A stretch of 13,446 nucleotides of DNA from Flavipsychrobacter sp. (GTDB lineage: Bacteria; Bacteroidota; Bacteroidia; Chitinophagales; Chitinophagaceae), in assembly GCA_021156265.1 (NCBI GenBank), contig JAJNBR010000041.1, positions 1-13,446 of the forward strand, in the 5' to 3' direction. Made by a program: the position numbers and the translations under genes. The notes below the pieces were generated by a model, which did not search any database, had not been told where the DNA came from, and saw only the letters and a program-made list of their open reading frames with translations. Positions 1 to 6,696 of the stretch are shown here, in pieces; position 1 is the first letter of the stretch; every line of letters starts with the position of its first letter.

Positions 1-1
1 A

Positions 2-739
2 AAATTCAACTACCAGGGTATAGCCCGCAATAACAGCGGAGCGCCGCTGGCCAACCAATCGCTGGGCATCAGGCTGAGCGTAATGAACGACAGCGCCACC
101 GGCGAATTGCGCTACCGGGAAACACATACCGTATCCACAAACGGGTATGGATTATTTAACCTCGCGGTAGGCGGCGGTACTGCCGATAGCAACACTATGG
201 ACAGCGTGGTATGGGCAACCGGCGAAAAATGGATGCTGGTAGAAATAGACGCTGCAGGCGGCACCAGTTATACTCCGCTGGGCGCATCGCAATTGCTCAG
301 CGTACCCTATGCGCTCCATTCTGAAAATCCGGGCCCTCCGGGTGTGATGACGGTAAAACCATTTGTTGGCAGCATCGGCACTATAGCTGCCAGTGGCACT
401 GGTTTTGTTTTTGCCGGCCCTACAACACCAGTTACCGTAACAGCAGCTGTCACAAGGATCACAGGCTGCGCCAATGCAGCGTTGGGTCTTTCAGCCGGCG
501 GACCTATAACTGTCCAGACAAACCTGTGCTACCAGCTGGGTGCAGGTCCGGTAACTACTTTTAATGGCAGCGGGTATTTAGTTAGCGAGATCGGCACGGA
601 ACGACACAACATATCGGCAATGGCAACTGTAGTGCTGCCACCCGGCACTTATGAGGTCGGCTTCTGTATATATAACGGCTCTGTCACCGCTATTAACGAC
701 AACGACTTTGTGAGTGGCTGGGTGATCTTAACACCATAG
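2..739 (+). CDS. Secreted surface protein with FNYQGIARN-type N-terminal domain (5' partial)
   Basis: The reading frame is open from the window edge, so the gene start and probably a signal peptide of some 20-30 residues are missing. The first ATG in frame (83) is internal. Upstream of it the frame encodes KFNYQGIARNNSGAPLANQS, the hallmark opening of a large family of secreted Bacteroidota proteins ('FNYQ.vaRd..G.pl.nq.v'). This is followed by a beta-sandwich-like stretch and the phrase LLSVPYALHSE that usually closes the domain. A very short GPPG, probably the remnant of the collagen-like Gly-x-y tract common here, links to a C-terminal domain of about 130 residues that looks beta-rich, carries three cysteines and ends GWVILTP. 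I do not recognise that domain. The protein is probably exported and displayed or released; its ligand is unknown. The family call is good, the function is open. Confidence 0.8.
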   Translation, partial: KFNYQGIARNNSGAPLANQSLGIRLSVMNDSATGELRYRETHTVSTNGYGLFNLAVGGGTADSNTMDSVVWATGEKWMLVEIDAAGGTSYTPLGASQLLSVPYALHSENPGPPGVMTVKPFVGSIGTIAASGTGFVFAGPTTPVTVTAAVTRITGCANAALGLSAGGPITVQTNLCYQLGAGPVTTFNGSGYLVSEIGTERHNISAMATVVLPPGTYEVGFCIYNGSVTAINDNDFVSGWVILTP

Positions 740-770
740 AATTCGGCCATTACATCCCTATAATTTTTTT

Positions 771-797
771 GTGGCGCCGGCATAATACCGGTGCCAC
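771..797 (+). terminator. Imperfect hairpin after the surface-protein gene
   Basis: Arms 771-780 and 788-797 pair over 10 bp with one G-U wobble around a 7-nt loop, 31 bases after the stop at 739. The T7 run lies before the hairpin (764-770) and none follows it, so this is not a textbook intrinsic terminator on the plus strand. It may still end transcription or protect the mRNA 3' end. Confidence 0.3.
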
Positions 798-881
798 AGC
801 TTATTGCTAACGGCTCGTTAAAGCATTGAAAAACAGCAGAAAACAAATAAGTCTCGACTACCTTGTTCAAAACACTTAGAC

Positions 882-1145
882 ATGGCCACACTAATCGTAA
901 ATCACCGGGTTGCAGACTATGCAACATGGAAAACAGGTTTTGACTCAGATGAACAACGCCGCGCAGGCGCAGGCATCAATCTTATTTCTGTAGGACAAAA
1001 AGCCGGCGACCCGGGTAATGTCTACATCATTTTCAATGTAGTAGATCCATCTATTCTGCCGCAATTCATGGCCGATCCGGAATTGCAGCAAAAAATGCAG
1101 GAGCTGGGTGTCATCAGCGCTCCCGAAGCAATTGTTGTAGAATAA
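882..1145 (+). CDS. Small ABM-fold (dimeric alpha/beta barrel) protein
   Basis: This 87-residue protein begins MATLIVNHRVADYATWKTGFD, a pattern typical of small ferredoxin-like proteins of the antibiotic-biosynthesis-monooxygenase (ABM) type. It has an opening beta strand, 'V.DyatWk..FD', a central strand pair (NLISVGQKAGDPGNVYIIFNV), a helix (PELQQKMQELGV) and a final strand ending in EAIVVE. Family members form cytoplasmic dimers; many have no known reaction, so a monooxygenase or cyclase role should not be assumed. There is no signal peptide or transmembrane segment. The ATG at 882 fits the family N-terminus. A possible -7-like box (TACCTTG, 859-865) lies upstream without a well-placed -33 box. 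The gene appears to be a single unit ending at the strong hairpin at 1158-1194. Confidence 0.75.
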   Translation: MATLIVNHRVADYATWKTGFDSDEQRRAGAGINLISVGQKAGDPGNVYIIFNVVDPSILPQFMADPELQQKMQELGVISAPEAIVVE

Positions 1146-1157
1146 GATTGCAACGAC

Positions 1158-1205
1158 AAAGACGAAAGGCGGGATGTTCCCGCCTTTCGTCTTTACGCCT
1201 TTTTT
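1158..1205. terminator. Strong bidirectional intrinsic terminator
   Basis: Arms 1158-1174 and 1178-1194 form a perfect 17-bp stem (core GACGAAAGGCGGGA) with a TGT loop, followed on the plus strand by six T residues at 1200-1205. On the minus strand the stem is followed by TTT from the flanking A run. It sits between the stops of two convergent genes (1145 and 1225) and can serve both. Confidence 0.93.
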
Positions 1206-1224
1206 ATGTGTCCTTATTTCCGCG

Positions 1225-2664
1225 CTATCGTTTGGCCGACACCCCGGGCAACTCAACCGGGTAAAACTTTGAAACGTTATGTTCGCGCGAGCGGGCATTA
1301 AGCGTCACCGGGACTTCCTTGGGTAAGCTGAAGATCTTTTCACCATTCGCATAAACAGCCAGGCTGGCTATTACCAGTTTTGAATCACCAAAGGCCCGCC
1401 TTTTTACATACACCCGAAAACCTTTCAGGTCGCTCTTGTTATATCTGAATAAACCTGGGTCCGGACAACCGGTGCCATACTGCCGGTCAGCACAGCCTCT
1501 GCCAGCGGGGCCCTCCGGGTATATGTAATACATATAACGCATGCCCGACCACTTGAACTGGCGGTATGCCCGGTTCTCGCTCTTTATCATATTCATCGCC
1601 TTATAGACGCCGGTTTCTTCAATGAGTTGAAAAGTATCGGCCTGGTTCTTCTTATTCGTAAGAACGATATAGAGATCATTCCTTGTTCCCGAAAATCCCT
1701 TCTCATCAAAAGCCAGCTCAACAGTGTAAGTAGGCGTACCATCGGGCCCCACATCCAGGTTCCAGCTATCAGATATTCTATCGAAATTGTTATTGCCGGC
1801 ATCATCCAGTATCTGGCCGGCAAACTCTTTGGCATATGCAAAGGCACTTTCTATCAGGGCGTTTTTCTTATCCTTTACATCTGTAGCACAAGCATGGAGG
1901 TGGCTTGTATCTAAAGCAGCAGGGTCTACATCCATTACGCGCGGGCTTAGCGTTCTAAATTTAACGGCATTTTCTGCCACACCAAGGTATTTGGCCCTCG
2001 GGTCGTCTAGCAGGTCGCGGATAAGGACGTCTGTCTTCGTTTGTATGGCCTCCATCTGTTTCATATTTCTGCCTGTGATCATTACGTCCATCACTTTTTT
2101 GTAGATCTTGTCCGCCTTTATCTTTCCCGCATTGTATTGCGCCATGATACCGCTGCACTCTGCCGGCAAATAAGTACGTAGCAAATAGCCGTCCGCATAT
2201 TCTTCATTGTCGCTATGCGCTGTGCGTTCTTTATGATTACCAGCCAGGTAAAAACCTGCTATCGGGTAAATAAACCGCTGGTGCGAACCAAAATCTCCGC
2301 CGATATGAGTAATCCAACCACCGGCAAATGCCAGGTAAGCAATCTCGTTGCTGTCCAGCTGTTCAAAGCTTTTGTGTTTCAATGGTTCAAGGGCATCGCT
2401 AAGCATGGCTTTGGCAAAGCTGCCTACCCTGTGATAATGGAACAGGCTCATGCCATAGAAATAAACACTGGAAGCAGGCAGATCAGGACCGATAGCGCCG
2501 ATACGTGCTATTTCCGGGTAAACGTCCATGCTTCTTTTAAAGACGTTCTGCGGCGGAAGCTGTTTCCTTACGTGGTCGGCCAGCAGCATATGGGCAATAG
2601 GATTGAACCCATAACACAGCGGCGCAACAAGAAGCAAAGCGAAAGCTGCAAATATTCTTTTCAT
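1225..2664 (-). CDS. Secreted zinc-dependent phospholipase C-like protein
   Basis: This is a 479-residue protein. Residues 1-19 (MKRIFAAFALLLVAPLCYG) form a signal peptide, so it is probably periplasmic or secreted. Residues 20 to about 190 carry the zinc-ligand pattern of the zinc-dependent phospholipase C family: FNPIAH (His25), GAIGPDLP (Asp61), FHYH (76-78), and GWITHIGGDFGSH giving His120, Asp124 and His128 in an H-x3-D-x3-H array, then AHSDNEE. The remainder (about 200-479) is a longer, partly beta-rich extension I do not recognise. The likely activity is phosphoester hydrolysis on a lipid head group or a similar substrate, but the substrate cannot be read from sequence. The start at 2664 is preferred over the in-frame ATG at 2682 because it begins a clean signal peptide and a TAAGTTTG box lies just upstream. 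Confidence 0.75.
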   Translation of the reverse strand: MKRIFAAFALLLVAPLCYGFNPIAHMLLADHVRKQLPPQNVFKRSMDVYPEIARIGAIGPDLPASSVYFYGMSLFHYHRVGSFAKAMLSDALEPLKHKSFEQLDSNEIAYLAFAGGWITHIGGDFGSHQRFIYPIAGFYLAGNHKERTAHSDNEEYADGYLLRTYLPAECSGIMAQYNAGKIKADKIYKKVMDVMITGRNMKQMEAIQTKTDVLIRDLLDDPRAKYLGVAENAVKFRTLSPRVMDVDPAALDTSHLHACATDVKDKKNALIESAFAYAKEFAGQILDDAGNNNFDRISDSWNLDVGPDGTPTYTVELAFDEKGFSGTRNDLYIVLTNKKNQADTFQLIEETGVYKAMNMIKSENRAYRQFKWSGMRYMYYIYPEGPAGRGCADRQYGTGCPDPGLFRYNKSDLKGFRVYVKRRAFGDSKLVIASLAVYANGEKIFSLPKEVPVTLNARSREHNVSKFYPVELPGVSAKR

Positions 2665-2679
2665 AGCAAAGTATTTTAA

Positions 2680-2687
2680 CAAACTTA
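2680..2687 (-). promoter_or_regulatory. Candidate -7 box for the phospholipase-like gene
   Basis: Read on the minus strand this is TAAGTTTG, an exact match to the Bacteroidota -7 consensus TAnnTTTG. It lies about 15 bases before the ATG at 2664, giving a very short leader, and it overlaps the alternative ATG at 2682, arguing against that start. No convincing TTG -33 box was found at the expected distance. Confidence 0.45.
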
Positions 2688-2796
2688 CATTCCCGGTGAG
2701 AGAAAAAAAACAGAATAAACACCCTTTTTTTATTCAGTTTTTTTGCCTAAATCCGTTCAAACAGCGATGACAACAACATAAAAACGTAAAATAACG

Positions 2797-2804
2797 TATA
2801 TTTG
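2797..2804 (+). promoter_or_regulatory. Candidate -7 box for the terminase-like gene
   Basis: TATATTTG is an exact TAnnTTTG match, 25 bases before the ATG at 2830. No good -33 TTG is present at 17-23 bases upstream, so recognition may need an activator or rely on the A/T tracts at 2703-2744. Confidence 0.5.
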
Positions 2805-2829
2805 CAGTAGACCATAAACCCTTGAAACT

Positions 2830-3447
2830 ATGAGACAACCCTACTGGAAGCCACAGCACGAAGTGTTCATCCGCGGCATGCTGGCACATGGCGATAAGAT
2901 CAAAGCCTATACAGAAGCCTATCCCGGCGTCTCCCCCTCTTCGGCGCGTAAAGCGGCCAACCGGTTGCTTACGTATGCACATATCAGGCAACGTATAGAA
3001 CCGGTACTGCAGCAAGCGCGCAGCAGCGCCATGCAGCAACTGGAGCTTGTTGCCGGAAAACGCCTGGCCGACGAACTGGTGTCGATTTATGAGCAGCGCC
3101 TTTTACTTGCAGGCATCATTCGCGGAGAGATCAGGCTGCAACGTGCCATCCGCATCAAAGGACGTATTGAAATGGCTGAAGAAGATCTTGACCCGTTCGT
3201 AGTATTGAAAGCGATAGAATTGGACTGCAAGCTGGAGGCCGGCTACACATGGCCAACGCACGACGATATCATTCGCCGGCAGCAAAGCAAAATTAACCGT
3301 TACCTCAGCAGCCAAAACCGCCAAGGGGTACCGGTACGGCAACAGATTGACACAGATTGGCTGCGCGGGCAGCTACAGGTAAGTACTTCGCTTTTTGCAA
3401 GCCCCCCGTTTGTAACAAAAAACATCGCCGCACCGGAGGGTTTGTAA
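2830..3447 (+). CDS. Orphan terminase-small-subunit-like DNA-binding protein
   Basis: This 205-residue soluble protein resembles the N-terminal helix-turn-helix of phage terminase small subunits: residues 1-60 read FIRGMLAHGDKIKAYTEAYP, then SSARKAANRLL and IRQRIEPVL, matching the common 'k.kAY.eAYP..s..sA...a.rLL....v..rI'. Residues 60-150 are strongly helical and charged (a possible oligomerisation region), and the C-terminal 50 residues look flexible. Terminase small subunits recognise phage packaging sites, but no large terminase, portal, capsid or integrase gene lies nearby, so a packaging role here is unlikely. It may be a domesticated DNA-binding protein or a lone relic; the intact frame argues against simple decay. 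Its stop codon lies inside one of three TTGTWACAA palindromes. The HTH family call is reasonable; the role is unknown. Confidence 0.65.
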   Translation: MRQPYWKPQHEVFIRGMLAHGDKIKAYTEAYPGVSPSSARKAANRLLTYAHIRQRIEPVLQQARSSAMQQLELVAGKRLADELVSIYEQRLLLAGIIRGEIRLQRAIRIKGRIEMAEEDLDPFVVLKAIELDCKLEAGYTWPTHDDIIRRQQSKINRYLSSQNRQGVPVRQQIDTDWLRGQLQVSTSLFASPPFVTKNIAAPEGL

Positions 3448-3473
3448 CAAGTTTTGTTGCATTATTGTTACAA
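3410..3473. promoter_or_regulatory. Cluster of three TTGTWACAA palindromes
   Basis: Copies lie at 3410-3418 (TTGTAACAA), 3442-3450 (TTGTAACAA) and 3465-3473 (TTGTTACAA), each a 4+1+4 palindrome. The first two share an 11-base direct repeat, GTTTGTAACAA, that falls in two different coding phases, so it is not a protein repeat. Copies two and three also form a 9-bp inverted repeat with a 14-base spacer. The third overlaps the TTG of the candidate DUF2165 promoter, as expected for an operator. I saw no further copies in the window. Confidence 0.45.
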
Positions 3474-3496
3474 CCCGGAATTAATTATTATTTTTT
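3465..3496 (+). promoter_or_regulatory. Candidate promoter of the DUF2165 gene
   Basis: TTG (3465-3467), a 21-base spacer and TATTTTTT (3489-3496; TAnnTTTG with the final G replaced by T) fit the Bacteroidota layout. The box ends 23 bases before the ATG at 3520, so an initiation site near 3502 would give a short leader. This favours 3520 over the in-frame TTG codon at 3454. Confidence 0.45.
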
Positions 3497-3519
3497 CGAT
3501 AGCCAGTAAACACCCGGCC

Positions 3520-4020
3520 ATGTATTCAACCAACCATCTTTTGCGCATTGCCAAAGCTGTCTCGGTATTTGCCATAGGCATTATGTCGCTGTTGATAGTG
3601 ATCGGCAACACTACTGATTACTATACCAACTACCATTTCGTGGAGCATGTGATGAAGATGGATACCATTTTTCCAGACAGCAATATCCGATACCGGAGCA
3701 TTGAAAGCCCTTTTTTGTTTCACACAGGTTATTTGCTCATTATACTTATGGAAGCGCTGATGGCATTTTGCTGCCTGAAGGGAAGCTGGATGCTGGCAAA
3801 AAATCTCAGGTCAGGAGGTGTTATTTTCAATGCAGCCAAGAACTGGTCGATCGCAGGGCTCATCATTGGCATACTCCTCTGGTTCCTTGGCTTTGAAGTG
3901 GTAGGAGGTGAATGGTTTGCCATGTGGCAGAGCTCCACGTGGAATGGCCTGGGAAGTGCAGAAAGAATTGTCAGTTTCACGGTTCTTACACTTATTTTAT
4001 TGCACCTCAAAGACGAATAA
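3520..4020 (+). CDS. DUF2165 family small integral membrane protein
   Basis: This 166-residue protein has four predicted membrane helices, at about residues 10-30, 69-90, 108-125 and 146-163. Between the first two it has the family signature GNTTDYYTNYHFVEHVMKMD followed by TIFPDSNIRYR. Between the last two come LLWFLGFEVVGGEWFAMWQS and WNGLGSAERI, also highly typical of DUF2165. Members are inner-membrane proteins of unknown function and about this length, so the gene looks complete. The frame can be extended upstream to a TTG at 3454, but those residues would be encoded by the palindrome and promoter region and are not part of the family. It is flanked by same-strand genes but seems to have its own promoter. 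Confidence 0.88.
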   Translation: MYSTNHLLRIAKAVSVFAIGIMSLLIVIGNTTDYYTNYHFVEHVMKMDTIFPDSNIRYRSIESPFLFHTGYLLIILMEALMAFCCLKGSWMLAKNLRSGGVIFNAAKNWSIAGLIIGILLWFLGFEVVGGEWFAMWQSSTWNGLGSAERIVSFTVLTLILLHLKDE

Positions 4021-4123
4021 ACCGCTGAGATCCGCCTTGCGAAAATGTGGCAATATTTTCCGCGTAAAACGCTAACAAATTCAGGATTAATCCGTTACCT
4101 TCACTACCCTCATATATAAGTGG

Positions 4124-5713
4124 ATGAAATACCTTTTTACGCTATTGCTGGTAGTCTTTTCGTCATTGCCGGTTTTTGCCTACAACGCACAAGGAAGGGC
4201 GCAGATAGATTCGCTTGAAAAAGCACTGGCACGATCACTGGAGGACAGTGTCAAAGTCGGCGTATTGAACGGCCTTGGTTATGCATACCATCTTACAGCA
4301 CCCGACACAGGCATGATCTACAGCAACAAGGCGTTGGAACTTGCCCGTAATATAAGCTGGCAGAAAGGTATAGCAATTGCTTATAACACCCTGGGCGTTA
4401 ACTACGAAGCAAAGTCAAATCATCCAGCTGCCCTGACCGCATATGGAGAAGCGCTGAAACTATTCAGTAAGCTGGGCCTTAAAGAAAATATTGCCAGCAC
4501 TACGTGCAATATCGGCAACATTCACGCGGTGCAGGGTGATAATGCTAAAGCGCTGGAGTATTATTTTGAGGCCCTGAGAACAATAGAGACAACAGACAAC
4601 AAACTGCGCACGGCCATGGTTCGCGACAACATTGGCAGCCTGTATTTTGAGGAGAAAGACTATGAAAGATCAAATACTTATTACGAATCTGCACTGGCGC
4701 TTTACAGGGAAACAGGCGACCGGCTGAACATGGCGCGGGTGCAGGCCAACATTGGGATGGTTTTAAATGCCACGGGAAAATATAAAGAGGCATTAGGGTA
4801 TTTTTTTACCGCGCTGGAAAAACACATAGAACTAGGTAACAGGAAATCGCAGACGAACGTGCTTATGTGTATCGGTGACGCATACGACAACCTCGGAACT
4901 TATATGCACGCACTCCGCTACAGGCACAAAGCTCTGGAACTAAGCAAAGCGATGGGAAATGAAGGCACCATTGCTATTGCCACGGGCAACATCGGCCTCA
5001 CGTGGTTCAAAATGGCCGGCAGCAACCCCGTGCCGCTCAATAAAGCGATCGGCTACCTTGAGGAAGCAGTGACGCTATGCAAAAAAACAAGCTATATACC
5101 CTCGTTGATAGAATTTAGTCAAACCCTTTCCAAAGCATATTTTTTGAAGGGTGAACATAGGAAAGCTTACGAGATTACTGCAGACTACCTGGCAGTTAGA
5201 GATTCCGTCTACTCAGCCGAAAACAAAATACGTATAGCAAGGCTGGATACGGAGCGGGAACTGGCATTGGCTGATAAAAATCTCCAGTTACAAAAAAGCG
5301 AGCTCAGGCGCAAAGAGCTGGAACTTTCGGACAACCGGGGTGACCAGGTTGTTTACACCATCTGCCTTTTGTTGATGCTGATGGTAGCCGGCACAGCCAT
5401 TACAATGTTTCTTAACTACAGGAAGGCGAATCAGGCGCTGAAAGCAGAACAGGATCAAAGTCATACGCTGCTGCAGGTACACGAGCAAAACATACGAAAA
5501 CAGCGTTCGCTGCTTCATGAGATATCTTACGTCCAGTCGCACGAAGTGCGCGGTGCCGTAGCTACTATATTGGGATTGTCGCAACTTTTCAATACTGACG
5601 ACTATGCCGATCCTGACAATGAAACGGTAATGGAAGGCATCAGATCAGCAGCCTACGAGCTGGATGGCATTGTCAAAGAAATCATTACAAAGGAGAATAA
5701 CCTGCCGGAGTAG
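4124..5713 (+). CDS. TPR sensor protein with transmembrane helix and histidine-kinase DHp domain, no ATPase domain
   Basis: This is a 529-residue protein. Residues 1-19 are a signal peptide (MKYLFTLLLVVFSSLPVFA). Residues about 30-360 are tandem tetratricopeptide repeats, with recurring GNIHAVQGDNAKALEYYFEA-type units, expected in the periplasm. After a coiled coil (about 365-404), a membrane helix spans about 409-430. A second helical stretch leads into HEISYVQSHEVRGAVATILG (465-484), where His473 matches the phospho-acceptor of Bacteroidota HisKA domains. The second DHp helix (VMEGIRSAAYELDGIVKEII) runs to about 522. The protein then stops: the N, G1 and G2 boxes of the HATPase domain are absent and are not encoded further downstream. 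It cannot phosphorylate itself; it may be a scaffold, a partner of a separate kinase or a phosphotransfer protein. The usual Pro after the histidine (RAPLA/RTPL) is replaced in RGAVA. Confidence 0.85.
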   Translation: MKYLFTLLLVVFSSLPVFAYNAQGRAQIDSLEKALARSLEDSVKVGVLNGLGYAYHLTAPDTGMIYSNKALELARNISWQKGIAIAYNTLGVNYEAKSNHPAALTAYGEALKLFSKLGLKENIASTTCNIGNIHAVQGDNAKALEYYFEALRTIETTDNKLRTAMVRDNIGSLYFEEKDYERSNTYYESALALYRETGDRLNMARVQANIGMVLNATGKYKEALGYFFTALEKHIELGNRKSQTNVLMCIGDAYDNLGTYMHALRYRHKALELSKAMGNEGTIAIATGNIGLTWFKMAGSNPVPLNKAIGYLEEAVTLCKKTSYIPSLIEFSQTLSKAYFLKGEHRKAYEITADYLAVRDSVYSAENKIRIARLDTERELALADKNLQLQKSELRRKELELSDNRGDQVVYTICLLLMLMVAGTAITMFLNYRKANQALKAEQDQSHTLLQVHEQNIRKQRSLLHEISYVQSHEVRGAVATILGLSQLFNTDDYADPDNETVMEGIRSAAYELDGIVKEIITKENNLPE

Positions 5714-5752
5714 GACGTTCCCACTCCCATTATCCAGAAGCAAAAAATAGAA

Positions 5753-5783
5753 TTGTAAAACTATACATTTTTATGTATTTTTG
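5753..5783 (+). promoter_or_regulatory. Promoter of the outer-membrane protein gene
   Basis: TTG (5753-5755), 20 bases, then TATTTTTG (5776-5783) is a full match to the Bacteroidota -33/-7 pattern. Initiation near 5790 implies a leader of roughly 110 bases before the ATG at 5902. It also rules out the in-frame ATG at 5773, which would lie upstream of the transcript start. Confidence 0.65.
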
Positions 5784-5850
5784 CATTTATTCATTCCGAA
5801 TAAATAGACTTTTCAGAGCGCAACAAAATCAACGAAGACCACTGCTGCTG

Positions 5851-5881
5851 TTGACTATTACGACAAAACCACCTACCTTGC
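5851..5881 (+). promoter_or_regulatory. Possible second promoter of the outer-membrane protein gene
   Basis: TTG (5851-5853), 20 bases and TACCTTGC (5874-5881) have the right spacing, but the -7 box has only partial identity to TAnnTTTG. It would give a leader of about 15 bases before 5902. Confidence 0.3.
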
Positions 5882-5901
5882 TGTTACGTTTAAACACAAC
5901 T

Positions 5902-6606
5902 ATGAAAAAACTAATTATCCTGATCTTCTTAGTAGCAGGCTTCAACACTACTCGCGCACAACACTACCGGGGATTTGGCTCGGACGATTATCCAAAGTTC
6001 CGCATTGGCTTGCAAGGCGGCTGGAGCTATAGAACCGCCAAAATAAGTGACCAGGTTCCACCTGAGTTCCGGTCTTACATAAAGGGACTTAAATCAGGCT
6101 ATCATTATGGCGCAGATGCTTCCTATTTTTTAACCCGCTCATTGGGACTAGGTATCAAATATTCCGGCTTTGGGTCATCCAATTCAGCCAGTAACGTATT
6201 AGTCACCGACCCTTTAACCAAAAAGTCGCAGGTGGTAACAATGAGCGACGACATTTCTATGCATTACATCGGCCCGGCGCTCAATTCCAGGTATCTTTCG
6301 CAAAACGAATTCTTCCAATTTATTTCTACGGTATCGATAGGATATCTTTCCTATACCGACAATGTGGTCTTAGTAGGTAAATCCAAGATGAAAAGCAGCA
6401 CCCTGGGTTTGGTATGTAGCATTGGCGGCGACTTCGCTGTTCATCAAAACATCTACGTTGGCGTGGAAATATCAGGCATGTTGGGATCGCTGAACTATTA
6501 TGACATTGAAACAAATGCAATGAGCCAGCGCGTAAAACTTGAAGAAGACCAACGTGAGAGCGTTTCGCGCGTGGATGTTTCTGCTGGTGTACGCTTTAAT
6601 TTTTGA
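5902..6606 (+). CDS. Outer-membrane beta-barrel protein
   Basis: This 234-residue protein starts with a clear signal peptide, MKKLIILIFLVAGFNTTRA, with a likely cut before QHYRG. The mature part alternates short amphipathic strands and loops: FRIGLQGGWSYR, YHYGADASYFLTRSLGLGIKYSGF, FISTVSIGYLSYTD, TLGLVCSIGGDFAVHQNIYVGVEISGML, ending SRVDVSAGVRFNF with the terminal Phe typical of outer-membrane barrels. This resembles 8-stranded PorT/OmpA-like barrel families of Bacteroidota. Its cargo or ligand is unknown. The frame is open 43 codons further upstream to an ATG at 5773, but that ATG lies in the -7 region and would hide the signal peptide, so 5902 is the start. There are strong A/T-rich promoter signals before it and no obvious terminator after it. 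Confidence 0.82.
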   Translation: MKKLIILIFLVAGFNTTRAQHYRGFGSDDYPKFRIGLQGGWSYRTAKISDQVPPEFRSYIKGLKSGYHYGADASYFLTRSLGLGIKYSGFGSSNSASNVLVTDPLTKKSQVVTMSDDISMHYIGPALNSRYLSQNEFFQFISTVSIGYLSYTDNVVLVGKSKMKSSTLGLVCSIGGDFAVHQNIYVGVEISGMLGSLNYYDIETNAMSQRVKLEEDQRESVSRVDVSAGVRFNF

Positions 6607-6658
6607 TATTTTAGCGGTAACAACCGAGGGGCTTAATGAACAAAAGACAACCGATCCA

Positions 6659-6688
6659 TTGACCGCAATTACGGAATTGCGTATTTTG
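6659..6688 (+). promoter_or_regulatory. Candidate promoter of the DUF3667 gene
   Basis: TTG (6659-6661), a 20-base spacer and TATTTTG (6682-6688), which is TAnnTTTG with one base deleted. The box ends eight bases before the ATG at 6697, so the transcript would be leaderless or nearly so. Confidence 0.35.
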
Positions 6689-6696
6689 ATCTTATC

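Noticed and set aside
945..1298. 117-codon minus-strand open frame over the ABM-fold gene and its terminator
   Set aside because: It reads straight through the perfect terminator stem and is antisense to a protein with a clear fold signature.
2215..2679. 154-codon plus-strand open frame opposite the phospholipase-like gene
   Set aside because: It is fully antisense to a gene with clear zinc-ligand motifs and a signal peptide, and its translation has no recognisable domain.
2702..2744. Phased A/T tracts as a bent-DNA element upstream of the terminase-like gene
   Set aside because: The tract centres (about 2707, 2728, 2741) are 21 and 13 bases apart, so only one interval fits the helical repeat; ordinary A/T-rich divergent promoter DNA is enough.
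2830..3447. Prophage or phage remnant suggested by the terminase-like gene
   Set aside because: There is no large terminase, portal, capsid, integrase or attachment-site repeat within the window; the HTH similarity alone is not enough.
4039..4066. Bulged hairpin (GCGAAAAT/ATTTTCCGC) after the DUF2165 gene as a terminator
   Set aside because: The stem is short and A/T-rich with a bulge and no T run, so it is not convincing.
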